NCBI RefSeq assembly: GCF_024832785.1
Contig: NZ_CP116615.1
Span: 2,480,001-2,544,000, forward strand
Length of the DNA: 64,000 nt
Origin: Fontisphaera persica
GTDB lineage: Bacteria; Verrucomicrobiota; Verrucomicrobiia; Limisphaerales; Fontisphaeraceae
Direction: 5' to 3'
This document shows positions 55,663-64,000 of the stretch, piece after piece. Numbering within the stretch: position 1 is the stretch's first letter; each line of letters opens with the position of its first letter. A program made the translations under genes and the position numbers. The notes under the pieces were generated by a model, which ran no database searches, was not told the origin of the DNA, and worked only from the letters and a program-made list of their open reading frames with translations.

Positions 55663-58584
55663 TTAGCGTGCGGACAACTGCCCCGCCGCGGCAGCAGAGG
55701 GTTCCTGAAGAAGGTCTGCCCATGGTTGGCGGTACTGGCGCAGTTCCTTTTCCTGGCGCTCATCAAACGCCCCCCGGCGCTGCGCATACAAATCCATCCA
55801 CACCACCCACCGCTCCCAATCCGCCGGCGTCAACGGCGGCTTGCCGCAGGCCGTGTCCGGCTTTTGCAAAAATTGCAACAGCACACTGCGCTGGGCAATG
55901 CCGTCGCCTTCGATGGAATAACCGCGGGCGTAAGCGTCCTTGACCTGTTTCAGAAGGCTCGGTTTGCCGTAACGGGTAAGTTGCTCATAGGCGGCCTCCG
56001 CCGTCAGATTGATTTTGCGCGCCGCAAGCTGGTCAGCAGCGGGAGAATGGCAGCGCACACAATCGCGATTAAGCATCGGTTGAATCAACGTATCAAAGCG
56101 CAAAGGCCACGTCCCCTCCGGGCCGGGTTGAATGCGCGACGGCTCGCGCGCCGCAGCCAACGCCCGCCGGCTGGCCGGCGCAGTAGAACGATGCTCATGA
56201 CAGCCGGCGCAGCTCAGGGTCTGTCCCGGCTGCACATGCGCCGCGCTGCGCATGGTCTGCACGGCCAGCCCCCGCTCATCCAGCGCCTGAAAAAACACAA
56301 TCACCCCCGCCGGCACCCGGAAATACGCCGAGCCATCCGCCTCCACCGGCACCGTGCCCAACAGCAACTTCCCCGGGTCATCCTTCGTCAGCCCCAGATT
56401 CGGATAGTCCATCGTGGGATGGGTCTTGGGCGGAATGGCCACGATGCGCAACGCCTTGATGTCGCCGCGCTTCACGGTGTGCAAACCGCGGTAAACATCC
56501 GTCAGCAAAAACCGTCCCTCCTGGCTCGCCTCCCATTGTGCCTGCGCGGCAATCACCGGCGGCGTCGGCCGCGGCCTGAGCGGGATGGGTTCCAGGGAGG
56601 AAATGCGCGGGTCGCGATAAATCAGCTCGCGGCAGCCCATGGCGTCATAAAGGTAGAGCGACATGCTGTTGTCCGGCCGCTGCACCGCATGCCAGCGCTC
56701 CCACCCTTCCGGCCCCGGCACGGATACGCCCTCATAGCTCCACGCCACCAGGTAAAACCGCTCCGACAACGGCCACGGGCTGGCATAATACGTCTTGGGC
56801 CACGTCTCCACCTCAGGCATTGGCACCTCCGGCGTCAGGCGCGTGATGGGCGCGGCCCCCTCCGTGCCCACGCTGGGGTCCAAGAGCACCAGGCTGCCCA
56901 TCGTTTGCGAATGATGCCCCGACGCCGTAAACACAATCTTCCGGCTGTTGGGCACCGGTTTCGCCTCAAACGCGCAGTGCGGCGCCACCGTGTAGTTGCC
57001 GTACACCACGCGCGGATTCGTGCCATCCGGATTCATGGCCCACAAACCCATGTAGGGCATGTTGTCGCGGTCCACATAATCCCAGCGCGAATACAAAATC
57101 GCCCCATCGTGCCCCACCTCCGGCGTCCATTCAAACATCTCAAACGGCGAAATGGCCGTCAGGTCCGAACCGTCCGCCTTCATCGTGTGCAACGTGTACA
57201 CCGCCACCGGCCGCTCCGGCCCCCCGCCGCAGCGCACGTAAATATCCGGCTGCGCCCCCCGCTCCACCGATTGCCGCGCCGTGGCCTTGTTCACCTGCAA
57301 CGCCTGCCCGCGCCGCGTGGACAAAAACACAATCCGCCCATCCGGCAGATACCGCCCGTCGAAATCGTCATACTTGCCAAAGGTCAACTGCCGCAATCCC
57401 GTGCCGTCCACGTTCATCTCAAAGAGATGGTAAAAGGCGTCTTCGGGAATGTTGGCCTTGTCCAGCTTGTTGGTCTCCTTGTGCAGATGCGGATAGTGCC
57501 GGCACCACGCAAACAAGATTTTGCGCCCGTCGTAAGACAAGGTGGGCCGCAGAAAACTCCCCGGCGCCGTGAACGCCGTGGTCAGGCACACCTCCTCCGG
57601 CGACTCGCTCTTGAAGTGGCGCAACAAATAAATGCCACCCCCCGGCCTGCTCCACCACCCATAATACTGGTCCGACATGTGATTGAATGAAGCCGGCGCC
57701 CGCTTGTTGAACACCAGCGTGTCAAAATCCAGCAGCGGATTCGCCAGCGCAATCTCCCGCTGCACCCACCGCGCCGCCAGGTAATGCTCCCGCGTGTAGG
57801 CGCGCGCAGGCACGGCGGCATAATCGGCCAGCAACCGTTGCAATCGCGCCTCCAGCGCCCGGGTGTCCACCCCCTCCTGCCGCAGTTCCCCCAGCCGCAG
57901 CCGGCAGTAGGCGTGCACCCGCTCCGTCATCGCCCGCCAGTCCGGCTCCTGCGGCGCCAGATGGTTCTGGGACCAGCGCGACAGGCTGGATTGTTTGGCC
58001 GGCCGGCGCAGCGCCACGTTTTGCCGGGGATGCGTGCTGGTGAACACCTCAATTTCATCAAGATGCAAAAACCCCCGCGCCGGCAACTGCACGCGCACAT
58101 ACCGCGCCCGCTCGCCATTGAGTTTGATGTCCAGCGGCTTGCGGTCCGCGTGGCCCTTGAACACCCGCCCGTCGTGCGCGTACACCCGCCGCCATTGCTG
58201 GCCATCCAGCGACAAGTGCACCTCCAGCTCCCGCGCCCGTTCGGCCGCCTCGGTGCGATTCCAAATCACCACCTGCCCCAGCGTGTGAATCTGCTGCAAA
58301 TCCACCTGCCACCAGGGCGTGGCATCCTCCCCCGTGTGAAAACCCCAGCCCCCGTTGATGACCCCGTCACAACCGCCGGCGGCGTCCGCCTCGCAGGTGA
58401 GATTGGTGTGCTGCGCCACCGCCAAATCCGCATAAGCCTCCGCCAGATAATTGGACGCAACCAATTGCCGCCATGCCCCCGCCTCCAGCCGCGTTGCCGG
58501 CGCCTCCGCCAGCAACTGCCACGCCACCCAGCCCATGCCTGCGGCCAGCAGCCATCCGCACCCACGCCTTTGAGTCACGCGCAT
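55663..58584 (-). CDS. Secreted F5/8C, PD40 and HZS-alpha-like di-haem protein
   Basis: A 973-residue exported protein. After the signal peptide comes an F5/8-type-C-like domain (TPWWQVDLQQIHTLGQVVIW, G-F-L-H-L-D-E-I-E-V-F), then PD40-type propeller repeats (L-P-D-G-R-I-V-F-L-S-T-R-R and Y-L-F-E-M-N-V-D-G-T-G-L), then a segment resembling the middle domain of hydrazine synthase alpha (SAYFRVPAGVIVFFQALDE) with two haem-binding sites, CAGCH and CVRCH. Such proteins are common in Verrucomicrobia and Planctomycetes; hydrazine synthesis is not implied. It precedes the S9 peptidase by 5 bp and is probably cotranscribed. Confidence 0.78.
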   Translation of the reverse strand: MRVTQRRGCGWLLAAGMGWVAWQLLAEAPATRLEAGAWRQLVASNYLAEAYADLAVAQHTNLTCEADAAGGCDGVINGGWGFHTGEDATPWWQVDLQQIHTLGQVVIWNRTEAAERARELEVHLSLDGQQWRRVYAHDGRVFKGHADRKPLDIKLNGERARYVRVQLPARGFLHLDEIEVFTSTHPRQNVALRRPAKQSSLSRWSQNHLAPQEPDWRAMTERVHAYCRLRLGELRQEGVDTRALEARLQRLLADYAAVPARAYTREHYLAARWVQREIALANPLLDFDTLVFNKRAPASFNHMSDQYYGWWSRPGGGIYLLRHFKSESPEEVCLTTAFTAPGSFLRPTLSYDGRKILFAWCRHYPHLHKETNKLDKANIPEDAFYHLFEMNVDGTGLRQLTFGKYDDFDGRYLPDGRIVFLSTRRGQALQVNKATARQSVERGAQPDIYVRCGGGPERPVAVYTLHTMKADGSDLTAISPFEMFEWTPEVGHDGAILYSRWDYVDRDNMPYMGLWAMNPDGTNPRVVYGNYTVAPHCAFEAKPVPNSRKIVFTASGHHSQTMGSLVLLDPSVGTEGAAPITRLTPEVPMPEVETWPKTYYASPWPLSERFYLVAWSYEGVSVPGPEGWERWHAVQRPDNSMSLYLYDAMGCRELIYRDPRISSLEPIPLRPRPTPPVIAAQAQWEASQEGRFLLTDVYRGLHTVKRGDIKALRIVAIPPKTHPTMDYPNLGLTKDDPGKLLLGTVPVEADGSAYFRVPAGVIVFFQALDERGLAVQTMRSAAHVQPGQTLSCAGCHEHRSTAPASRRALAAAREPSRIQPGPEGTWPLRFDTLIQPMLNRDCVRCHSPAADQLAARKINLTAEAAYEQLTRYGKPSLLKQVKDAYARGYSIEGDGIAQRSVLLQFLQKPDTACGKPPLTPADWERWVVWMDLYAQRRGAFDERQEKELRQYRQPWADLLQEPSAAAAGQLSAR

Positions 58585-58636
58585 AAGGTCGCCTGTCCCC
58601 CCGCCATCGGCCCACGAGCCCTGCGGGAAGTCTGCC

Positions 58637-59392
58637 TCATGCTACGGAATCCTCGGGAGAGGGACAAGCCGGATGTGCGGGGCCGCTGACCAACACCACA
58701 AATTCACCCTTGAGCGGCCGCTGCCGGGCGCGCTCCAACAGCTCCGCCGGCCGCCCGCGCAGCACTTCTTCAAACTTCTTGGTCAATTCCCGCGCCAGCA
58801 CCACCTCCCGCTCCGGGCAAACCTCGGCCAGCTCCTCAAGCAGCCGCTGGATGCGAAACGGCGATTCATACAGCACCAACGTGCCCGGCACTCCGCCCAA
58901 CGCCTCCAGCCGCTTGCGCCGCGCCCCGCTTTTGTGCGGCAAAAAGCCCACAAAATGAAACTCGTCCGTCGGCAGCCCGCTCACCGTCAATGCCGCCACC
59001 AGCGCGCACGGCCCGGGCACGGCTTCCACCCGATAACCCGCCGCCCGCGCCGCCCGCACCACCCGCTCCCCCGGGTCGCTGATGCCCGGACTGCCGGCGT
59101 CGGTGACGAGCGCCACCTTCTCCCCCCGGGCCAGCCGCTCCAAAATGGCCTCGCTCCGCCGCGCCTCATTAAACTTGAAGCAACTGATGAGCGGCTTGCG
59201 AATGCCATAATGTTGCAACAACCGCGCCGAATGCCGCGTGTCCTCCGCCGCCACCACATCGCATTCCCGCAACACCCGCAGCGCGCGCAGGGTGATATCC
59301 TCCAGATTCCCAATCGGCGTGGCCACCAGGTACAACGTGCCGGGCGTCAGGGGCGGCAGCTCTGCCGTCGGCGCTGGGGCGGCCTCGCTCAT
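58637..59392 (-). CDS. rsmI: 16S rRNA 2'-O-ribose methyltransferase (C1402)
   Basis: A 251-residue tetrapyrrole-methylase-fold enzyme: TLYLVATPIGNLEDITLRAL, EDTRHSARLLQHYGI, VTDAGSPGISDPGERVV and VPGPCALVAALTVSGLP, all diagnostic of RsmI. It methylates C1402 in the decoding centre using SAM. The ATG at 59392 overlaps the HAD-gene stop (ATGA), so translation is coupled; the in-frame extension to 59428 lies inside that gene. Confidence 0.95.
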   Translation of the reverse strand: MSEAAPAPTAELPPLTPGTLYLVATPIGNLEDITLRALRVLRECDVVAAEDTRHSARLLQHYGIRKPLISCFKFNEARRSEAILERLARGEKVALVTDAGSPGISDPGERVVRAARAAGYRVEAVPGPCALVAALTVSGLPTDEFHFVGFLPHKSGARRKRLEALGGVPGTLVLYESPFRIQRLLEELAEVCPEREVVLARELTKKFEEVLRGRPAELLERARQRPLKGEFVVLVSGPAHPACPSPEDSVA

Positions 59393-60012
59393 GTCCGGGC
59401 AGAAATGGAATTTTCCAGAATCGCCCACACCGCTGGCACCGTCTGGGCCGGGTCATGATGCACCATCCCCTGCCACCCCCGGGCCACGCCCGCCGCCACA
59501 TTCTCCGGCCGGTCATCCAGATAAAGAATCTCCGCCCCCCGGCAGCCGGAGCGCTGCTCCAGCGTCTCATACATGGGCGGATGCGGTTTCATGCTGCGGA
59601 TTTCGTAGGAATAAATGTAGCCGGTGAACTTCCGGAAAAACTCAAAATCCTCATATACGCACCGCGCCGCAATGTCATTGGTGTTGCTGAACAGCCACGT
59701 CGGATAACCCCGGGCGCGAATCTCCTCCAACAGCTCCACCATCGGCGCGATGGGCACGAAAATATGCCCCAGCCAGTGCTCGAAATATTCACGCGTGCCG
59801 CGGTAACCGGTGGCCCGGCAAAAGCCGGTATAAAACAATTCGGAGGAAATGGCGCTGATTTCATATTGAACCAGCCAGCCATCCGCAAACAGAAACCGGT
59901 AGATTTCCTCGGCGGAAGCGCTCGCGTGCTCCGCCAGCGCCCGGGCGGAGTCGCGGTAATCAAAATCCACCAGCACATTCCCCAAATCAAAAACCACAAT
60001 TTTCGGTTTCAT
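59389..60012 (-). CDS. HAD-superfamily hydrolase
   Basis: A 207-residue HAD protein: V-F-D-L-G-N-V-L-V-D-F (first Asp motif, with G-N in place of the usual D-x-T), WLFSNTNDIAARCV (motif 2 Ser/Asn), S-M-K-P-H-P-P (Lys) and I-L-Y-L-D-D-R-P-E-N (motif 4). Similar to YihX-type sugar-phosphate phosphatases; substrate unknown. It sits between recR and rsmI with an ATGA overlap to the latter. Confidence 0.9.
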   Translation of the reverse strand: MKPKIVVFDLGNVLVDFDYRDSARALAEHASASAEEIYRFLFADGWLVQYEISAISSELFYTGFCRATGYRGTREYFEHWLGHIFVPIAPMVELLEEIRARGYPTWLFSNTNDIAARCVYEDFEFFRKFTGYIYSYEIRSMKPHPPMYETLEQRSGCRGAEILYLDDRPENVAAGVARGWQGMVHHDPAQTVPAVWAILENSISART

Positions 60013-60021
60013 GCCCTTGCG

Positions 60022-60624
60022 TTACTCCACTCGGCGGCGCCCCTCCAGCGCGCGGGACAACGTGATTTCATCGGCAAACTCCAGCCCCGCTCCCGCCGGC
60101 AGCCCCTGCGCCAGCCGCGTGACCGGCACCCCCTGACCCGCCAGCCGCCGGGCCAGATAATAACAGGTGGCGTCGCTCTCCACGTCGCTGCCCAGGGCCA
60201 ACACCACTTCCTTCACCCTGCCCTCCGCCAACCGCGCCTCCAGCTCCGCAATCCGCAAATCCTCCGGCTCCACGCCGGTGGTGGGTGAGAGCCGCCCTCC
60301 CAACACATGATACAAACCGCGATACGCCCCCGCCTTCTCCAGCCGCAAAATGTCCACCGGCGTTTCCACCACGCACAACAGCGCGGCATCCCGCCGGGGG
60401 TCCGCACACAGCGCGCATGGCTGGATTTCGGTCAGGCCGCCGCATTGCGCGCAGGCCTGCACCTTCTCGCGCGCTTCCACCAGGGCCGCCGCCAGCAACT
60501 TCACCGCTTCCGGCTCCCGCTGCACCAGATGCAACGCCAGCCGCTCGGCCGTACGCGGCCCGATGCCGGGCAACTGGCCCAACGCCCCCACCAGCCGTTG
60601 CAGCGATTCAGGCAATGCGCCCAT
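60022..60624 (-). CDS. recR: Recombination mediator RecR
   Basis: A 200-residue RecR: the helix-hairpin-helix (LPGIGPRTAERLALHLV), zinc site CAQCGGLTEIQPCALC, and Toprim region (CVVETPVDILRLEKAGAYRG). It acts with RecF/RecO to load RecA at gaps. It follows ybaB and dnaX in the conserved dnaX-ybaB-recR order. Confidence 0.97.
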   Translation of the reverse strand: MGALPESLQRLVGALGQLPGIGPRTAERLALHLVQREPEAVKLLAAALVEAREKVQACAQCGGLTEIQPCALCADPRRDAALLCVVETPVDILRLEKAGAYRGLYHVLGGRLSPTTGVEPEDLRIAELEARLAEGRVKEVVLALGSDVESDATCYYLARRLAGQGVPVTRLAQGLPAGAGLEFADEITLSRALEGRRRVE

Positions 60625-60666
60625 GCCAATGTCTCATCCGCACGCCCCCCTTCCACCCCGGGCGCC

Positions 60667-60978
60667 TCACGTCAAGCCGGGCAGGTTGAAGCCGGCGGTC
60701 ACTTTCTGCATTTCCGTTTCGTTGATTTTCCGCGCCTGGTCCAGAGCCTGATTCACCGCCGTCAGCACCAGGTCTTCCAGCACCTCGGCATCGCCCGGAT
60801 TCAGCGTCTGCGGGTCCAGCCGGATGGACTTCAGCCGCCCGTCGCACGTCGCCACCGCCTTCACCGCGCCCCCGCCACTCGTCGCCTCCACGGTCTGCTG
60901 GGCCAGTTGCTGTTGGATGGCGGTGATCTGCTGCTGCATCCGCGCCGCCTGCTTCATGAGTTTGCCAATGCTCGACAT
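60667..60978 (-). CDS. ybaB: YbaB/EbfC nucleoid-associated protein
   Basis: A 103-residue protein: M-S-S-I-G-K-L-M-K-Q-A-A-R-M-Q-Q-Q, a coiled-coil start, then GGGAVKAVATCDGRLKSIRL and VLTAVNQALDQARKIN. It binds DNA as a dimer; exact role is unclear. In the dnaX-ybaB-recR cluster; start at ATG 60978, 31 bp after the dnaX stop. Confidence 0.94.
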   Translation of the reverse strand: MSSIGKLMKQAARMQQQITAIQQQLAQQTVEATSGGGAVKAVATCDGRLKSIRLDPQTLNPGDAEVLEDLVLTAVNQALDQARKINETEMQKVTAGFNLPGLT

Positions 60979-61009
60979 GGTTGAAAAAAATCTCGCTTAG
61001 GATTGATGC

Positions 61010-62779
61010 TCAAGTATTCCCCGATGGATGGACCACCTGCCGCAACATGCCCCGAAACAGCTCCAGCGCCCGGGCAATTTCCGGATCATTCTTATAGTCA
61101 TTCAAATTCTTGGGCGCACCCTTGGGCGCCGCCGCCGGGGCCGCCGCCGATGCACCCGCCTCGGCTGGCGCGGACGCCGTCACCGCCGGCAACGGGGCCG
61201 CAGGCGGACTCGCCTCGATGAACTTCAGCCGCACGTCCGGCCACCCCAGGGCCGCCAGCCGCTGCACCAGCCACGCCCGATGCGCATCCCCACTGGCCAA
61301 TACCATATTGGCCTTGTTATCGGGCGCAAAACCAATGACCAAATCCCCCCGCTCAAAGGAAACGGGAAACGCCAGCGCAAACGAGGAATACAACATGGGG
61401 CGCTGCTCCCGCATCTCCGCCAGCAACCGCCCCCACAGCTCCTGCAACGCCGTCCCCGCCACCGGCTCGTTGGCGGCTCGCGCCTGCGGCGGTGGCGCCC
61501 CCGAAGGCGGATTGGCCGGTGCTGCCGCCGGCGCCGGTCGTGAGGCCCGGCCCGTTTGCGCCTCCACCGCCGCGCGCAACGAACCCGCAGGCGGGGCCGC
61601 TGCGGAGGCCGGCGCCTCACTGGCCCCGCCCGCCGCCGCCTCCGTGCGCAGTCGCTGCAACTGCTGCAACACCGCCTCCAAACTCACCGCCTGCCGCGCC
61701 TGACAGGCCTTCCACAACGCCAGCTCGATGAGTATCTTGCGCGAGGCCGCCTCCCGCAGTTGCAGCTCGCACTCGCTCAACACCTCCATGATGCGCGTCA
61801 GCGTGTCCGTCGTCACCCCCGCCAACTGCGGCTTCATGGCTTCCCATTCCGCCTCAGACACCTCCAGCAGGCTGCGGTCCCCCTGGGACACCTGATAAAT
61901 CAACAAATTGCGGAAATGCCGCAACAAATCGCCCACCAGCCGCGCCAGGTCCTTGCCCGCCTGCGCCGCCGCGTCCAGCTCGCGCATGGCCTGAACCGCG
62001 TCCCCGGCCAGCACGGCCCCCGCCATGGACAACAATTGCGACTGCGCGGCCAGGCCGTACATGGAAAGCACGTCCGCCTCCACAATCTTCCCCCCGCAGA
62101 AGCTGATGAGCTGGTCCAGCGCCGACTCCGCGTCACGCATGCCCCCATCGCAACCCCGCGCAATCGCCTGCAGAGCCGCCTCCTCCACCTCCACCCCCTC
62201 GGCCTTCGCAATGCGCGCCAGTTGCTGCACTATCAGCAGGGACGGTATGCGCCGCAAATCAAACCGCTGGCACCGCGACAAAATGGTGGGCAGCACCTTC
62301 TCCGGGTCCGTCGTCGCAAAGAAAAACTTCACATGCGGCGGCGGCTCCTCCAGCGTCTTCAACAAGGCGTTGAACGCCGAGGTCGAAAGCATGTGCACCT
62401 CGTCTATGATGTAAATCTTGAAACGCGACGCCGCCGGCGCGTATTTCACCGTCTCCCGCAAATCGCGCACCTGCTCCACGCTGTTGTTGCTCGCGCCGTC
62501 AATCTCCAGCACGTCCATCGAGCGCCCCTCGGTGATCTCCACCACCCGGGGGTCGTCCTCGCGAAAATCCACCCTCGGCCCGTCCGTGCAGTTCAGGCAC
62601 TTGGCAAAAATCCGCGCAATGGTCGTCTTGCCGGTGCCCCGCGGCCCGCAAAAAATGTAGGCATGCGCAATGCGGTTTTGCTGGATTGCCTGCGCCAGCG
62701 TGCGCGTCACATGCTCCTGCCCCACCACATCGCTGAAACGCTGCGGGCGGTATTTGCGTGCTAAAACCTGGTATGCCAT
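61010..62779 (-). CDS. dnaX: DNA polymerase III subunits gamma/tau
   Basis: A 589-residue clamp-loader ATPase: YQVLARKYRPQRFSDVVGQE, Walker A GPRGTGKTTIARIF, IDEVHMLSTSAFNALLKTLE (Walker B/sensor) and S-R-C-Q-R-F-D-L-R. The usual four-cysteine zinc module after the P-loop is reduced to CLNC followed by VDFREDDPRV, so two ligands are missing. The C-terminal third is Ala/Pro-rich linker plus a tau-like domain. Start MAYQVLARKYRP at 62779. Confidence 0.96.
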   Translation of the reverse strand: MAYQVLARKYRPQRFSDVVGQEHVTRTLAQAIQQNRIAHAYIFCGPRGTGKTTIARIFAKCLNCTDGPRVDFREDDPRVVEITEGRSMDVLEIDGASNNSVEQVRDLRETVKYAPAASRFKIYIIDEVHMLSTSAFNALLKTLEEPPPHVKFFFATTDPEKVLPTILSRCQRFDLRRIPSLLIVQQLARIAKAEGVEVEEAALQAIARGCDGGMRDAESALDQLISFCGGKIVEADVLSMYGLAAQSQLLSMAGAVLAGDAVQAMRELDAAAQAGKDLARLVGDLLRHFRNLLIYQVSQGDRSLLEVSEAEWEAMKPQLAGVTTDTLTRIMEVLSECELQLREAASRKILIELALWKACQARQAVSLEAVLQQLQRLRTEAAAGGASEAPASAAAPPAGSLRAAVEAQTGRASRPAPAAAPANPPSGAPPPQARAANEPVAGTALQELWGRLLAEMREQRPMLYSSFALAFPVSFERGDLVIGFAPDNKANMVLASGDAHRAWLVQRLAALGWPDVRLKFIEASPPAAPLPAVTASAPAEAGASAAAPAAAPKGAPKNLNDYKNDPEIARALELFRGMLRQVVHPSGNT

Positions 62780-62840
62780 GAAATCACCGGACGCCCCGCG
62801 GGGCGTTGCCGCCTCCGCCTCGAGTTAATCTAAAAAGAAA

Positions 62841-62934
62841 TGCCAGGGTGACCACGGCGCATGCTGAGCATACTACCGCTGCTGCCTTCCGGCCCTCACG
62901 GGGTTTGTAAGTCCGCATTCCATGGGCCCTGGCA
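62841..62934 (-). ncRNA. ffs: Signal recognition particle RNA (bacterial small type)
   Basis: Read on the minus strand, the RNA has the conserved SRP hairpin: GGCCGGAAGGC with the GGAA tetraloop, followed by AGCAGC of the asymmetric internal loop, which binds Ffh. An 8-bp closing stem TGCCAGGG/CCCTGGCA (62841-62848 with 62927-62934) brackets it, giving about 94 nt. It is upstream of dnaX on the same strand, a position also seen in other bacteria. The exact ends are set by the closing stem. Confidence 0.88.
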
Positions 62935-63048
62935 AATTCCCAAAGTCACCCCCTCATTTAGCCCCACCGGCCCACCCCCCGCAAGCCCTTATTTGCGCCC
63001 GCAAAATTTCCTTTTACCCCTTGCCCGCCGGGCTACACTTCCGGCCCG

Positions 63049-64000
63049 ATGGCTTCAGAAACACAACTGACTCCCATGATGGCGCAGTATCGCCGCATCA
63101 AAAGCGAGCTGCCCAAGGATGCCCTGTTGCTGTTTCGCCTCGGCGACTTCTACGAAATGTTCTTCGATGACGCCAAAACCGGCGCCGAAGTCTGCCATCT
63201 GGCCCTCACCCGCCGCCAGCAGGTCCCCATGTGCGGCATCCCCTACCATGCCGCCTCCGGTTACATCGCCAAACTCCTCCGCGCCGGCCACAAAGTCGCC
63301 ATTTGCGACCAGATGGAAGACGCCCGCCCCGGCCATCTGGTCAAACGCGAAGTCACCCAAATCCTTTCCCCCGGCACCCATTTCGACGAACGCCTCCTCC
63401 AGGCCGAGCGCAACAATTTCCTTGCCTCCGTCTATCCGCTCAACGGCCGCTTCGGCGTCGCCGTCGTGGACCTCACCACCGCCAGTTTCCGCGCCACCGA
63501 ATTAACCTCGGAAACCGAACTCACCGCCGAACTCGACCGCCTGGCCCCCGCTGAAATCATCGTGCCCGCCGAAGCCGCCGCCCTCCAGACCCTCCTCCGC
63601 CCCCTTCACCGCTTCCTCAACGGCTACGAAGACTGGGTCTTCGCCCCGGAAACCGCCGTCCACACCGTCCGCGAACATTTCAAGGTGGCCACCCTCGATG
63701 GTTTCGGCCTGCGCGGCCATCCCGCCGCCGTGGGCGCCGCCGGCGGCGCCTTGCATTACCTCACCCAGCACCTCCGGCGCGACGTCTCCCACCTCACCAC
63801 CCTTTCCTATTACCAAACCAGCGAGTTCCTGACTCTCGACGCCACCACCCTCCGCCACCTCGAAGTCCTGGAACCCTTGCACCGCGACGCCCCCAAAGCC
63901 GCCACCCTCCACGGCGCCTGCAACCGCACCCGCACCCCCATGGGCGCCCGCAGACTGCGCGACTGGCTCTCCCAGCCCCTCGCCAATGCCACCGCCATCC
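63049..64000 (+). CDS. mutS: DNA mismatch repair protein MutS, 5' part
   Basis: An open frame from the ATG at 63049 to the window end, about 317 residues of an expected 850-plus. The start has the MutS mismatch-recognition domain: T-P-M-M-A-Q-Y-R-R-I-K, then LLFRLGDFYEMFFDDAKTGA (Phe-x-Glu mismatch contact FYEM), TRRQQVPMCGIPYHAASGYI and VTQILSPGT. The connector domain follows (FLASVYPLNGRFGVAVVDL). It recognises mispairs and recruits MutL. The ATPase part lies beyond the window. Divergent from the SRP RNA/dnaX unit. Confidence 0.95.
   Translation, partial: MASETQLTPMMAQYRRIKSELPKDALLLFRLGDFYEMFFDDAKTGAEVCHLALTRRQQVPMCGIPYHAASGYIAKLLRAGHKVAICDQMEDARPGHLVKREVTQILSPGTHFDERLLQAERNNFLASVYPLNGRFGVAVVDLTTASFRATELTSETELTAELDRLAPAEIIVPAEAAALQTLLRPLHRFLNGYEDWVFAPETAVHTVREHFKVATLDGFGLRGHPAAVGAAGGALHYLTQHLRRDVSHLTTLSYYQTSEFLTLDATTLRHLEVLEPLHRDAPKAATLHGACNRTRTPMGARRLRDWLSQPLANATAI

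Noticed and set aside
55726-57690. A 654-codon plus-strand frame opposite the di-haem protein.
   Set aside because: Arg/His/Pro-rich antisense shadow of a gene with clear domains.

Overview
The window is a GC-rich bacterial chromosome segment, almost fully coding, with no phage, plasmid or CRISPR signature. The best fit is a verrucomicrobial genome, probably Limisphaerales (former subdivision 3). The clues are a pseudopilin-type secreted protein ending in a FADGHVDHW-like motif, a sulfatase, a large PD40/di-haem secreted protein, a prolyl-oligopeptidase carrying a VHL-like domain, GDP-mannose 3,5-epimerase and the futalosine enzyme MqnD. This placement is inference from gene content.

Layout. 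1-1761: end of methylthioadenosine phosphorylase, a small CBM48 protein, then tadA and a Nudix gene that form an operon with tig. 1804-9080: trigger factor, a FecR-domain protein with its own promoter and terminator, a secreted barrel-like protein, purD, a zinc-ribbon membrane protein, and an NCS1 permease with a tiny overlapping membrane gene. 9176-11896: a hypothetical gene and the ribosomal operon rpsP-khpA-trmD-rplS. 12119-18966: a SurA/PpiD-like chaperone, a pseudopilin-like protein, alaS and a GNAT acetyltransferase. 18983-26517: sulfate assimilation (cysI-cysH-cysD-cysN, leftward) divergent from two radical-SAM genes of the siroheme-to-haem route and a ThiS-like sulfur carrier. 26593-36858: GH81 glucanase, photolyase, priA, and a four-gene set (GDP-mannose epimerase, GHMP-kinase-like protein, tandem nucleotidyltransferase, MFS transporter) that looks like a nucleotide-sugar pathway. 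36921-47563: PQQ-type propeller, DksA-like gene with rpmG and rpsR, hpf, metY, sulfatase, nitroreductase, nikR, zinc-ribbon protein, coaB, recG. 47626-58584: TPR protein, lipid kinase, Gfo/Idh/MocA oxidoreductase, mqnD, a GH5-like protein, the S9 peptidase and the di-haem protein. 58637-64000: rsmI, HAD phosphatase, recR-ybaB-dnaX, the SRP RNA and the start of mutS.

The outstanding feature is inside alaS. A 600-bp element (16276-16875), bounded by 29-bp imperfect inverted repeats made of REP-like hairpins and encoding a REP-associated tyrosine (RAYT, HUH/Y1) transposase with intact His-x-His and Tyr motifs, sits in frame in the alanyl-tRNA synthetase reading frame. Exactly 200 codons are added and the frame stays open, so one predicted 1105-residue protein contains the whole transposase in a loop of an essential enzyme.

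No stretch longer than 300 bases lacks a gene. The largest gaps are 23720-23978 (paired palindromes), 62780-63048 (SRP RNA) and 13832-14074 (terminator).
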